The notes: a model not told the origin generated them from the letters alone. DNA of 51,986 nt from DATFXM01 sp035315885 (GCA_035315885.1 DATFXM010000116.1:1-51986); one strand, 5' to 3'; counted from the stretch's first letter, positions 43,558 through 51,565 are shown. Numbers and translations: made by a program.

Positions 43558-44559
43558 ATGAGCGAATCAAAAATACAACCGCGAGTATTGGTCAGTGGGG
43601 CGACTGGTTTTGTCGGCAGTCATCTTGTGGATCGGCTCGTAGAACAGAACAAGTCTGTTCGTTGCCTGGTTCGAAAAACGAGCGACCTCAAGTATCTCCA
43701 ACATCCGAGCATCGAATTGGTTTATGGGGGGCTGGACCCGACGACTGACTGGGACTCAGCACTTGAGGGCGTGGACACGATTTATCACGTTGCGGGCAAG
43801 ACGTTCGCTCGACGAGCGCAGGACTACTTCGCCGTCAACCATAAAGGTACAGAGACAGTAGTGGCTGCCGCGTTGAAACGAAGGCAGAACATTCGGCGGT
43901 TTGTGCTCATAAGCTCGCTGGCGGCCGCCGGGCCGTCTCCCGACGGAATTCTCATAAACGAGTCGTCTCTCAATAACCCGATAACCCCTTACGGCAGGAG
44001 CAAGCTGGCCGGCGAAGAAGCGGTGCTCGCGGTTGCCGATCTGCTTCCAATTACCATCGTAAGACCGCCGGCGGTTTATGGCCCGCGCGACTACGGTGTC
44101 TATGAGTTCTTCAAGATGATCGCCGGCGGCATGTTTCCAATGATCGGCAACTACGATAAACGAGTTAGCCTCGTACACGTTCGCGATCTCGCTCGAGGGA
44201 TCGTTCTGGCCGGCGAGAGCGATCAGTCCAGGGGCCGAACCTACTTCGTCTCCAGCGAAGAGGCCTACTCCATGGCCGCCATCGCGGGCACAATCGCGAA
44301 GTTACTCGGCAAGAAGCCGCGACGAATCCCAATACCGCGCTCGATAGCATATGCGGTCGCCCTCGGCGTGGAGGCCTTCGCGGCTGTAACACGCAAACCT
44401 CCGGTCATCAATCGAGACAAGGTCACCGACCTGTCGCAACGGTGCTGGGGCTGCTCGATCGATCGCGCCAAGGCCGATCTTGGCTATCAACAACTAATCC
44501 CTCTTGAAGCCGGCCTGAAAGAGACAATCGACTGGTATAAAGCCGAAGGCTGGCTGTGA
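43558..44559 (+). CDS. NAD-dependent epimerase/dehydratase
   Basis: A 333-aa extended short-chain dehydrogenase. The Rossmann motif GATGFVGSHL, the catalytic YGRSK pair (Tyr, Lys) with LISSLAAAG (Ser) upstream, and RPPAVYGPRD are typical of NAD(P)-dependent sugar epimerases and dihydroflavonol/hydroxysteroid reductase-like enzymes. A hydrophobic stretch near residue 265 (SIAYAVALGVEAFAAVT) is a feature of the latter group. The ATG at 43558 is used; the ribosome site is weak. It follows the M20 gene by 83 nt on the same strand and converges with the YD-repeat gene. The substrate is not determinable. Confidence 0.85.
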   Translation: MSESKIQPRVLVSGATGFVGSHLVDRLVEQNKSVRCLVRKTSDLKYLQHPSIELVYGGLDPTTDWDSALEGVDTIYHVAGKTFARRAQDYFAVNHKGTETVVAAALKRRQNIRRFVLISSLAAAGPSPDGILINESSLNNPITPYGRSKLAGEEAVLAVADLLPITIVRPPAVYGPRDYGVYEFFKMIAGGMFPMIGNYDKRVSLVHVRDLARGIVLAGESDQSRGRTYFVSSEEAYSMAAIAGTIAKLLGKKPRRIPIPRSIAYAVALGVEAFAAVTRKPPVINRDKVTDLSQRCWGCSIDRAKADLGYQQLIPLEAGLKETIDWYKAEGWL

Positions 44560-44674
44560 CCCACCTTGGATTCTGCCCTGGGATCTTTCAGAATACGGTC
44601 AGCGAACAACCCATTTCGGCCTTCGCTTGCGCGCTGCTATTTGAAAGCAGGCGCCCTGCACAACGTCAAAAGCC

Positions 44675-45739
44675 TCACCAGTACGTTATTACGCGCCTCG
44701 TAACCGAGACCGGAACGAATACTTTGAACTCAGAATCCGAACTGGTTGCCGTGACAAACTCCTTTGTCCAGTTCCCTTGTTGGTCATATTCGCGGCTGAA
44801 GACGCCCTTGTGCGTCAGCGAGTCGTCCATTGGGTGTCTGATAACTTCAGACTGGTTACCCGCCTCGTCGTACGCAAATGTCTGTCGATGCACCTCCAGT
44901 CCCATCATCGTTAGTGTCGATTCGATCAGCCTCCCCTCCGCATCATAGTGGTGAATCTGCCTGGAGACCGCCGCTCCCGGAGTAAACGCCTTGGCTACGT
45001 CCGCTGCGATTCGCCAGTTCTCGCCTTCCGTGGCCTCGGTGCTTTCTTCAGTCGAACATGTGCCCGATTCACATGGGCTGAAGGGAACGACATCTCCGTT
45101 GTACGTTGTCTCTTCGAGCGCGTTTCCCCGCGCGTCGCGTTCTATGCGCACGCGTAACAAGAGGCCTCCTTCCGTATTGAAAATTTTCACTTCTACCACC
45201 TCGTCCTCCTCGTCATATCGCGTCACAACGCATTCAACCTGACTGGCACTGACGCTGATGGAGTAATCGGTTTCGTCGGTTCCAATCACTCGACGACAAT
45301 CATCTACTAGAGCTTCCACTTCCTCCTTGTGCTCCGGTAAGCATTCGAAGTGCTCAATTCTCGTTCTTCGGCCATCAGGGTCGTACGCGTAGGTGATAGG
45401 TGTGGTTATTCTGCCGTCTGACTCCTGGTGCTCCTCTGCAACTAGCCTCTGTCGTTCGTCGTACCTGAATCTCACTTCGCTGCTGAGCTCACCGTCCGTG
45501 TAAACCCTTGTCGCGATCAAGACGCCGGAATCAGAGTACTCGTTGATTTTTCGCCAATCTGAATTGTCATCCATATGGTTAACGTGCTCCATCAACCAGC
45601 CGGCCTCGTCGAATACGATCGTATGCTTGTACCAGGGACTTTCGATGAGTCGTCCGTCGCTGTCTTCAAACTCGACAGCTTCAACGTGCACTGTCTTGAC
45701 ACGCCCTCTTAATCCGTCTTTTTCTCGATCAGTCTTCAT
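44675..45739 (-). CDS. YD-repeat (RHS-like) protein
   Basis: A protein of about 354 aa made almost wholly of YD repeats: RYDERQRLVAEE, YDPDGRRTRIE, RYDEEDEVVEV, HYDAEGRLIES, AYDEAGNQSEV and EYDQQGNWTKE. In large RHS/Tc proteins these repeats build a beta cage that encloses a toxin domain; here there is no toxin domain, core signature or signal peptide. It is acidic. I use the ATG at 45739 (MKTDREKDG); an ATG at 45760 is possible. It is the last gene of the run that begins with the small peptide gene, 35 nt after the ABC permease, so it may belong to that system. The function is unknown. Confidence 0.75.
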   Translation of the reverse strand: MKTDREKDGLRGRVKTVHVEAVEFEDSDGRLIESPWYKHTIVFDEAGWLMEHVNHMDDNSDWRKINEYSDSGVLIATRVYTDGELSSEVRFRYDERQRLVAEEHQESDGRITTPITYAYDPDGRRTRIEHFECLPEHKEEVEALVDDCRRVIGTDETDYSISVSASQVECVVTRYDEEDEVVEVKIFNTEGGLLLRVRIERDARGNALEETTYNGDVVPFSPCESGTCSTEESTEATEGENWRIAADVAKAFTPGAAVSRQIHHYDAEGRLIESTLTMMGLEVHRQTFAYDEAGNQSEVIRHPMDDSLTHKGVFSREYDQQGNWTKEFVTATSSDSEFKVFVPVSVTRRVITYW

Positions 45740-45774
45740 TTGTCTCTTCGTCACCTGCATATTGATTTGATCGC

Positions 45775-46476
45775 TTACCCAGGCATTGAGTCGTACGCGC
45801 GTTTGGCGGTTGTGTAGAGCGCAAAAAGCGCTCCGCCCCAGACGACCAGACACCCAAGGCCGAATGCCGCTTGCACCGCTATGGATCCTGCGAACAAGCT
45901 CCACAGCGTCGGATACTTCAAACTCACTGCATTCGTGAGCGCAAACCCACCCACGCAAAGCACTACGAGTGCGACAAAAGGCAAGACCGCCACAATAGCC
46001 TTGTCGAAGATGAAGTTCAGACACACGCAAAACGCCGCAATGGTCAGCGCCAGAACATACAATCCGAATGCAACAAAAAGAAAAAAGAATGACACTGTCG
46101 CTCCGAATAGCCTTCCAACCAAAAAAGGCAGCAGCCAAAAGATCGCGAAGACCGTGGTCACAATCGCCCCCGCCGACAAACTCTTGGCGCCCACCACCTC
46201 TGCCGACGATATCGGGAGCATCTTGAGGAATTTGATTGTGCCGTCAAGGCGTTCGTTCGCAACAAGCCACTGGCCAAGCTGTGCAGGAAGCAGCGTCAGC
46301 ACGGGCCCCCCTATCAACAGCGACAGGTATACCTCGAAGGAGCCGCGACGCAGCGCAAACCACGACAGGGCTATGGCCCCCGCCATTCCGCCTACAAGCA
46401 CCAATGCCTGTCGCGTATGACGTGTAACGTCGTTCCTCACCAATTGAGCCACCGTCGAAAGATGTTTTCCTTCCAC
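45775..46476 (-). CDS. ABC-2 type transporter permease
   Basis: A 233-aa membrane protein with about six transmembrane segments (for example ALVLVGGMAGAIALSWFAL, TTVFAIFWLLPFLVGRLF and AVLPFVALVVLCVGGFAL). The cytoplasmic loop WLVANERLDGTIKFLKMLPI matches the ABC-2 permease coupling region. The partner ATPase gene lies 95 nt upstream on the same strand. ABC-2 exporters move peptides, lipids or drugs outward. With the small secreted peptide gene at the head of the operon, an export or immunity role for that peptide is a reasonable inference. Confidence 0.82.
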   Translation of the reverse strand: MEGKHLSTVAQLVRNDVTRHTRQALVLVGGMAGAIALSWFALRRGSFEVYLSLLIGGPVLTLLPAQLGQWLVANERLDGTIKFLKMLPISSAEVVGAKSLSAGAIVTTVFAIFWLLPFLVGRLFGATVSFFFLFVAFGLYVLALTIAAFCVCLNFIFDKAIVAVLPFVALVVLCVGGFALTNAVSLKYPTLWSLFAGSIAVQAAFGLGCLVVWGGALFALYTTAKRAYDSMPG

Positions 46477-46571
46477 AGCCCTTTAGCGTTCGGCCCGATG
46501 TCACCGGACTTTCAGTTGAGTCATCGCCGTCGGCCCGGCACCATCAACTTATGAACACTACCGGCGGGCGA

Positions 46572-47348
46572 TCACATTTTCTCGCATAGCATTTCATAGA
46601 TATTCGCGATCGAAACACCATTCGACTCCCACTCGCCGCCAGGCGACCGCATTGCTTCAAACGACAGCTTCCCGTCTTTGAGAACCCAGATGGAATCGCT
46701 GACCTTCTTGAAGTCCTCAATATCGTGGCTGGAGACGAGGCAGCAACAATTCATCTCGCGAACAAGTTCATCCAGCTCGCGCATGAACGTCGCTCGTGAC
46801 ATCGGATCGAGCCCGGTAAGAGGCTCGTCAAGCAACAGGGCCTGAGGTGCATGAGACAGCGCAACAATCAGGCCGAGCTTTACACGCATACCTTTCGATA
46901 GTTCACCCACGCGCTGTTCATGGTCCAGTTCAAACCGGTCCAGGAGGCGCAGCGTCATATCCATACGCCAATGTGGGTAGATGATTGAGCAAAAATCCAG
47001 CAGCCGGGCGACCGTCATCCATTCATAAAAAATCTGCTGCTCAGGAAGATACCCGATCGAAGACTTGGCTATCGTGGAATCGCGGCTCTCTGACTGAATC
47101 ATGAGAGTGCCGTTCAAAATCACTTCACCCGCATCCGGCTGAAGGATTCCCGATGCAGTCTTCAACAGAGTGGTCTTCCCCGCACCGTTTCGGCCCACCA
47201 GGGCGACTATGCGACCGGGTGGCACACGCTGGTAGACAGGTTCAAGCCTGAAGCGGCGATACTCCTTACAGATGCCGTTCAGTATCAGTCCTGCCTCGGT
47301 CTGCTCCAATTCCGGCCGGTTCATTTCAAACATATGTTGTGTAGACAT
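46572..47348 (-). CDS. ABC transporter ATP-binding protein
   Basis: A 258-aa ABC ATPase. It has Walker A GRNGAGKTT near residue 53, Q-loop IGYLPEQQIFYEW, a signature LSKGMRVKLGL (a variant of LSGGQ common in ABC-2 exporters), Walker B ALLLDEPLTGLD and the switch His in LVSSHDIEDF. The C-terminal part continues past the switch with a LKDGKLSFEAM segment. It pairs with the downstream permease. The SpoIIM gene lies 42 nt upstream. Circular-bacteriocin clusters also contain an ABC ATPase next to a SpoIIM/DUF95 membrane protein. Confidence 0.92.
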   Translation of the reverse strand: MSTQHMFEMNRPELEQTEAGLILNGICKEYRRFRLEPVYQRVPPGRIVALVGRNGAGKTTLLKTASGILQPDAGEVILNGTLMIQSESRDSTIAKSSIGYLPEQQIFYEWMTVARLLDFCSIIYPHWRMDMTLRLLDRFELDHEQRVGELSKGMRVKLGLIVALSHAPQALLLDEPLTGLDPMSRATFMRELDELVREMNCCCLVSSHDIEDFKKVSDSIWVLKDGKLSFEAMRSPGGEWESNGVSIANIYEMLCEKM

Positions 47349-47390
47349 CGTTCAAACCCAACCTACAAGTCCGCATTTTGGAAAAAGTCA

Positions 47391-48026
47391 TCAACTCGAC
47401 ACGATGTCGCAAACCCACAGTCCGAACTCCGGAGTAAAGAAGGATTCCACCAGAGCCGCCACGATGATCAGTCCCATCGCAAGCACTAGCTTACGAAACA
47501 ATGACTGGGCGAACTGGTGCCAGTCATGGGACTCATTCGCGACAAAGTTGCCCCGGCAAAACATGAGCCCGCCGCCAAGCATAGCTGAAGCCGTGAGCGC
47601 GAAACCTGTCAGTTCGAACAGTGCATGCGGGGCAACAAGCGCCGCAAGCGCCGGCAGCTTTCCTGTCGTTTGATAACTGATGTGCGCGAGCCTTCCAAGA
47701 TTTGCGCCTTCAAAGAACAGGTAAAGAATCGGAATCGCCCCTGCCGAGATCACGCCGGTCACGACGAGCATCGAGAACACTCTCAGATTGTTTCCAAGGA
47801 TCGTGCAGAGGACAACAAAGCGAGAGGCACTGCACCATCCCTGTTGGTGCAAGAGTTGCGCATGCAACCAGGGGTTGAAATCCCCTCTTGGGCCTCCCAC
47901 GTCTCCCCACCCCCACAGGCAGCCTAGCGCGGGCGCAACCAGCACGGCAGCCAAGATAGCTTTGTCTAATGGCCTGTTGATCATTGCCAGCATTCGAGGA
48001 AAGCAGTGCCGGTCGTGCAAACTCAT
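47391..48026 (-). CDS. SpoIIM/DUF95-family membrane protein
   Basis: A 211-aa protein of the SpoIIM family (PF01944, formerly DUF95), with about five membrane segments. The family signature is clear: NNLRVFSMLVVTGVISAGAI, LFFEGANLGRLA, APHALFELTGF and AALVESFFTP. Besides sporulation, DUF95 proteins are obligatory members of circular-bacteriocin loci (for example the AS-48 cluster), where they take part in maturation or export. The start ATG overlaps the stop of the upstream gene in an ATGA, so the two are translationally coupled. There is no sporulation gene nearby, and Acidobacteriota do not form endospores, so a transport or peptide-related role is more likely. Confidence 0.85.
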   Translation of the reverse strand: MSLHDRHCFPRMLAMINRPLDKAILAAVLVAPALGCLWGWGDVGGPRGDFNPWLHAQLLHQQGWCSASRFVVLCTILGNNLRVFSMLVVTGVISAGAIPILYLFFEGANLGRLAHISYQTTGKLPALAALVAPHALFELTGFALTASAMLGGGLMFCRGNFVANESHDWHQFAQSLFRKLVLAMGLIIVAALVESFFTPEFGLWVCDIVSS

Positions 48027-48700
48027 AGAGCCGATCGGATCACCGCCCAGAGCGTTGGAAAATGAACAATGGCACCGATCACCGAGGCGCAGATCAGCCC
48101 TTTGCGCCAGGTCAAGATGGCATCGCTGTCCAGCCGGTAAATCATCATCGCCGCGCTTGTCATTTCGGCGGTGACCCTCGATGCGGCGGTTAGCTTCAGA
48201 GCGGGCGCCTCCTGCAACCGCGCGAAGTAGTCATTTATGCCGGTCACAAAAGTCGCTTCGACACTCCCCTGGTCCAGAACACGCAGGTCTCCTGCGAGCG
48301 GGTCAACACATAAGATGACAAGGCCGATGAGAGAGAGGAGTGCCATCGGTGCGTAGCAAACACCCATCAGCGTTACGCTGCCCCTAAAATCGAGGGACGA
48401 GTCAAACAACATACACAGAAACCAGAGCAAGCAGGTCTTTACAAACCAGACGCTTGCTATGGAGAACGGCGCGGCAATCAGCACCACGACGCGGCCCTGG
48501 CGATGTGAGATCTGAAGAAGCTGCTCCCAGGATTCCGATCGAGACGCTTGATACGAGGTTGCCGACCGGACAAATCCGGTGTAGCCCTGCTCTAGCACGA
48601 CATAGCTGTGAAGAGTACCCAGCGTGAGGGCTGAGACGAGCCAGTACGCCCAGTTCCATTTCTGCCAGCGTGCAGAGTTCAAGCATTCAGCGTTATGCAT
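48023..48700 (-). CDS. Yip1-like polytopic membrane protein
   Basis: A protein of about 225 aa with five predicted membrane segments, including WAYWLVSALTLGTLHSYVVL, VVVLIAAPFSIASVWFVKT and LMGVCYAPMALLSLIGLVIL. The layout and the internal VTLMGVCYAPMALLSLIG segment fit the Yip1 family of bacterial membrane proteins of unknown role. I use the ATG at 48700 (MHNAECLN); an ATG at 48736 (MRLRKEQQ) is possible. Its stop overlaps the SpoIIM start by 4 bp. The small secreted peptide gene lies upstream on the same strand, 135 nt away. Confidence 0.75.
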   Translation of the reverse strand: MHNAECLNSARWQKWNWAYWLVSALTLGTLHSYVVLEQGYTGFVRSATSYQASRSESWEQLLQISHRQGRVVVLIAAPFSIASVWFVKTCLLWFLCMLFDSSLDFRGSVTLMGVCYAPMALLSLIGLVILCVDPLAGDLRVLDQGSVEATFVTGINDYFARLQEAPALKLTAASRVTAEMTSAAMMIYRLDSDAILTWRKGLICASVIGAIVHFPTLWAVIRSAL

Positions 48701-48835
48701 TGACGGCCTCGATTGCTGTTCTTTCCGCAGTCGCATCCGCAGTGTGCCGCTTATCGAAATCAGTCACGCCTGGTCACGGGCGAGAGAATATGGGAGGGAA
48801 CCCGTGATACGGGAAGGGTCCCCTCGCAAAGGGTG

Positions 48836-49108
48836 TTAGACGCCCGCAAGCGCACCGGCTACAACTGCGCCGGCACCTCCCGTAGCAATGCCAATTACTG
48901 CGGCCGCCACGCCGAGAGTGACGCCAATGGCAATCTGGGTCCCGCGGCTTCGGCCTTCTGACAGGATCGCACCGTAGGCGCCCGAGGTTGTTTGCACAGT
49001 AACAGGGGTTTCCGCGAACGCGGAGGAGTGAGATTTCAGCGCTACCGGTGCGGCGTTCAAGCAGAAGGCCATAACGGCAATCGCCAACAGAGTCTTCATT
49101 TTTTTCAT
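48836..49108 (-). CDS. Small secreted Gly/Ala-rich peptide, candidate bacteriocin-like precursor
   Basis: A 90-aa peptide. Residues 1-32 are a signal or leader (MKKMKTLLAIAVMAFCLNAA, then a polar stretch ending AFA before Glu33). The predicted mature part is 58 residues. It has a short polar segment with EGRSRG, then residues 59-90 with no charge and many Gly, Ala and Val (IAIGVTLGVAAAVIGIATGG, then GxxxA/G steps to a C-terminal AGALAGV). A strong AAGGAG site lies upstream of the ATG at 49108, which decides the start over the longer frame to 49285. It heads the Yip1-SpoIIM-ABC operon. A precursor of a circular or other hydrophobic bacteriocin is my leading idea; a secreted glycine-zipper protein is the alternative. 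Confidence 0.7.
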   Translation of the reverse strand: MKKMKTLLAIAVMAFCLNAAPVALKSHSSAFAETPVTVQTTSGAYGAILSEGRSRGTQIAIGVTLGVAAAVIGIATGGAGAVVAGALAGV

Positions 49109-49209
49109 TTGTTTTCTCTCCTTTCGAACATCTCCGGGCCTGGACCATTTGCCGCAACGGATCGCTTGGGCCAAGCACGTCGAAGTGTGGCACTTACAAT
49201 CGACCGACG

Positions 49210-49309
49210 TTTCCCAGGCAACCGCCCCGCGGCATTTTCCAGGCAAGCGCCCAGCAGTGTTTTTACGCAACTGCTCCGCGGGCATTTTCGAGGCAGTCGT
49301 TCCGGGCTT
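49210..49309. repeat. 25-bp tandem repeat, four copies
   Basis: Four adjacent 25-bp units start at 49210, 49235, 49260 and 49285. Each opens with a T-run (TTTCCCAGGCAA, TTTTCCAGGCAA, TTTTTACGCAA, TTTTCGAGGCA) and continues with a GC-rich half such as CCGCCCCGCGGCA. Copies differ by up to about ten bases. The array is 100-200 nt upstream of the peptide start codon. Confidence 0.75.
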
Positions 49310-49455
49310 TTGCGCGGTCGGTCTGCCTTAGAGGGTAGCTCCGCGCCTGGTCCCTGAAACTCTTACTGATCAGCCCTCGATCCCTCGCGGTTCCAAAGCC
49401 CATCGCGGGTCCGCGGCGGAGCTATACGCATTCGATCTGCGCAGCTTCGAGCGGT

Positions 49456-49538
49456 CCAAGTCGAAGTCAATAGAAGCTAGCCGAAGCATTGGTCGAACTA
49501 GTCGAAGCCCGTTTGAAACTAGTCGAAGCTTGTTGAAA
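49456..49538. repeat. 20-21-bp tandem repeat, four copies
   Basis: Units begin with CTAGTCGAAGC or a close variant: CCAAGTCGAAGTCAATAGAAG (21 bp is cut here to its motif CCAAGTCGAAGTC) at 49456, CTAGCCGAAGCATTGG at 49477, CTAGTCGAAGCCCG at 49498 and CTAGTCGAAGCTTG at 49519. A partial CTGGTTGAAAATT copy follows. The unit is unrelated to the 25-bp repeat 150 bp away. Confidence 0.7.
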
Positions 49539-49976
49539 CTGGTTGAAAATTAGGCGATGCCCGACGCGGCTGAAGCTCAGACACGACAACCGGCAAGCCC
49601 GCCGACCAGCCCTGCCGGCGAACAGTCGCTGCATCGCCCCGAATTCCCCGAGCCGGTAGTCCGGTATTCACCCTCGTTCGCTCCCAATCCAGCGCCGCGA
49701 GCGAATCCCGAACCCCGACCCGAAGATGCTGTGTATGTTTGCCTACAGTTCGCACTGCTGACGCAGCGCGCGAGTCTTTCTGCAGGTCGCATCGAGCAGT
49801 AGAAGCATCCTCACCACAGAATCAACCCGACCACTGAGTTGTTTGCTTACTTCCGCCGCCCTGTGCTCCCTGATCGTTAGCTTCGCGAAACTGGCGCCAT
49901 CCTATTGAAATCTTTGGAGACATTCAATACCAAGGGTAACAAACGTAGAACGTATCTATGCCGGAGACGAAAAACT

Positions 49977-50201
49977 TCACACCGGCCTGATCAGACACGA
50001 TTTGCAGACCCGGTATCGCTTGCCCGCGACTTTGATGGCGTAAACGCTGCCGTCTTCGATGTAGGCGTAGATCGTCTTGGGTCTTACGTCTACGAGCTGC
50101 GCCGCCTTAGGTATTCTGAGCAGATGCAGCGGACTGCTGCAGACGGGACAAGTCTCGTTGTTTGGCGTTGTCATCTTTCCGCCTTCATGCATTTGACTCA
50201 T
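49977..50201 (-). CDS. Small zinc-ribbon and HTH_17 DNA-binding protein
   Basis: A 74-aa protein. An excisionase/MerR-type helix-turn-helix (LLRIPKAAQLVDVRPKTIYA, then a wing IKVAGKRYRV) is embedded between two cysteine pairs, CPVC near residue 18 and CKSC near residue 66, which could bind one zinc. The ATG at 50201 has GAGGAG about 5 nt upstream; an internal ATG at 50174 is weaker. It lies upstream of the peptide operon on the same strand, 868 bp away, with no gene between, so it is a possible regulator. Its HTH is of the same type as that fused to citrate synthase B. Phage or plasmid excisionases share the fold, but no integrase is nearby. Confidence 0.75.
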   Translation of the reverse strand: MSQMHEGGKMTTPNNETCPVCSSPLHLLRIPKAAQLVDVRPKTIYAYIEDGSVYAIKVAGKRYRVCKSCLIRPV

Positions 50202-50980
50202 TTCGACTCCTCATTCGGACGCGTTGCTGAGGCTTGGCTTCTGCACGCGGTGAGTTCGTGCGACGTGGCCTTCGCGGAGCGGCCTGGTCCCGCCGTTCCC
50301 CAGTTCCACCTCAGAGCGTTGTCCCACGCACACTCGATTGTGGGTACGACTCTATCGAACGGTTACGAACAGGCCGCCTCGAAAAGGCCGCGCCGCTTGC
50401 CCCAAGCCTCTGCTGGTAGCCGCGGTACGGACTCTCGCCGTACCGCGACTCGGGTTTAACGGCCTCGAAGGGTTTGAGGTCTGGTCGAACAGCGCTAAAC
50501 TGGAGAAGTTTCGTCCCGGCCGTCTTGACCGGAGCGGCATGCTTCGCCGTCCGCTCGATGAGTTAAACAACGTGCCTGCGTGCTTTTCTCACCTAGGCTG
50601 ACAGGCCGCTCCGATCGAGACGGCCGGACAAATTCCCCTCGAGCTTCGCGCTTGTGGCGCGCGGCGGCGATCGCCACGCGAGATCATTTCGGTACTGCCT
50701 GGCGCACGGCTGCCGACGCGCCCGCCCTCAGGTCAGCCTCTCTCGCCACGGCTGCTCAGCACTCATCGGATACACGATTGCCGAATCGGTGGACTCGCTC
50801 GAGGGCGGCCCGTATCGCAGTTTTCCGCCAGCGGAAACGCCAGCCATGACGAAGCCGGGCGGGCATCCGCTCAGGACACAGGCCACCCCGACCGAGACCT
50901 CGGTTCAGGCTCGGCACCGAGCAGCGGTTCAATTTGCAACCCTTCGATTTCGGACTTGCACGTCTGGGGATCGCGCCCGG
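50202..50980. other. Gene-free GC-rich stretch
   Basis: This 779-bp region has several long overlapping frames that look like GC-rich shadows: Arg-, Ala- and Ser-rich with no motif or ribosome site. It includes a perfect 10-bp hairpin at 50421-50447. I see no RNA gene. It may contain a decayed gene, but nothing can be aligned by eye. Confidence 0.5.
50421..50447. repeat. Perfect 10-bp hairpin
   Basis: CGCGGTACGG (50421-50430) pairs exactly with CCGTACCGCG (50438-50447) around a 7-nt loop ACTCTCG. There is no U-tract on either side. It could be a terminator-like hairpin or a protein-binding palindrome. Confidence 0.5.
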
Positions 50981-51424
50981 TCAGGCGGGCGGAGTCCAGA
51001 CGGGGTTAGGTTTATAGGAATCGCTGTCCCAGTCCCGGGGCCAGATCTGCTGGTCCCGGGCCAGCATCAGGGCAGCGCAAAGGGCTGTATGTTGAGCGGC
51101 GATGAGGCCTTCGCGTTGACCACTTTCGACGCCGGCTATGATTGGTGAAACCAGGCGCTGGTAGTTAGGGTCGTCGCTCAGGAGGCTCATGGCCATGATC
51201 CGGCGGATGAGTGGCTCGCGAGGCTTGCCTTGCTCGATGAACACGCATGCTGCGTAGATTGCGGTCATCGAGAAGAAGATCGTGTCCTTATCCTGAAAGC
51301 CGTCGGGGCCGACCGAATCCCAGAGCTCGCGCTCGGTCATCACCAGGGCGGCGGGAGCGCGGAGCGGGAGGTGTTTTTTGTCACCTGAGATGACTGTAAA
51401 ACGTGTCTTTTGTGCTATAGTCAT
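50981..51424 (-). CDS. Hypothetical protein
   Basis: A 147-aa protein I do not recognise. The sequence looks like a real protein, mostly helical, with FFSMTAIYAACVFIEQGKPR, IRRIMAMSLLSDDPNYQRLV and a GLIAAQHTALCAALMLARDQ stretch near the C-terminus. It has no signal peptide or clear membrane segment. The ATG at 51424 lacks a Shine-Dalgarno sequence; an internal ATG (MTERELWD) at residue 29 is an alternative. It is isolated between non-coding stretches, on the same strand as the peptide operon and the HTH gene. No function is proposed. Confidence 0.55.
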   Translation of the reverse strand: MTIAQKTRFTVISGDKKHLPLRAPAALVMTERELWDSVGPDGFQDKDTIFFSMTAIYAACVFIEQGKPREPLIRRIMAMSLLSDDPNYQRLVSPIIAGVESGQREGLIAAQHTALCAALMLARDQQIWPRDWDSDSYKPNPVWTPPA

Positions 51425-51565
51425 ATGCCACTTTAGTACACTCAGTCGCGGGCGGATACACGAATAGCTGGCCGCGACAGTGTGCGGTTAGGCGAATGGG
51501 TCGTCGTCGTGCCAGATGGCGACCCATCTCACGAAAGAGTTCTTTGACAATTGAGGGTTAGTGCT

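Larger units (their letters stand above)
49109..49976. other. Gene-free stretch upstream of the peptide operon
   Basis: This 868-bp region contains two unrelated minisatellites: a 25-bp unit (49210-49309) and a 21-bp unit (49456-49538). The rest, about 49560-49976, is GC-rich DNA with only Pro-rich shadow frames. The operon promoter should lie here but I cannot point to a convincing -35/-10 pair. Confidence 0.55.

Noticed and set aside
47391..48026. SpoIIM gene as evidence for endospore formation
   Set aside because: No other sporulation gene is present and the rest of the window does not suggest a spore-former. DUF95 proteins are widespread outside sporulation.
49109..49285. N-terminal extension of the small peptide gene
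   Set aside because: The extension translates the 25-bp tandem repeat and places the signal peptide internally. AAGGAG before the ATG at 49108 decides the shorter form.
49905..50459. 184-codon plus-strand frame
   Set aside because: It overlaps the zinc-ribbon/HTH gene antisense, is Arg- and Ser-rich with no motif, and lacks a ribosome site. I regard it as a shadow frame.
50202..50980. Possible mobile element remnant
   Set aside because: Despite sparse coding and a hairpin, no transposase, integrase, terminal repeat or target duplication could be found by eye.
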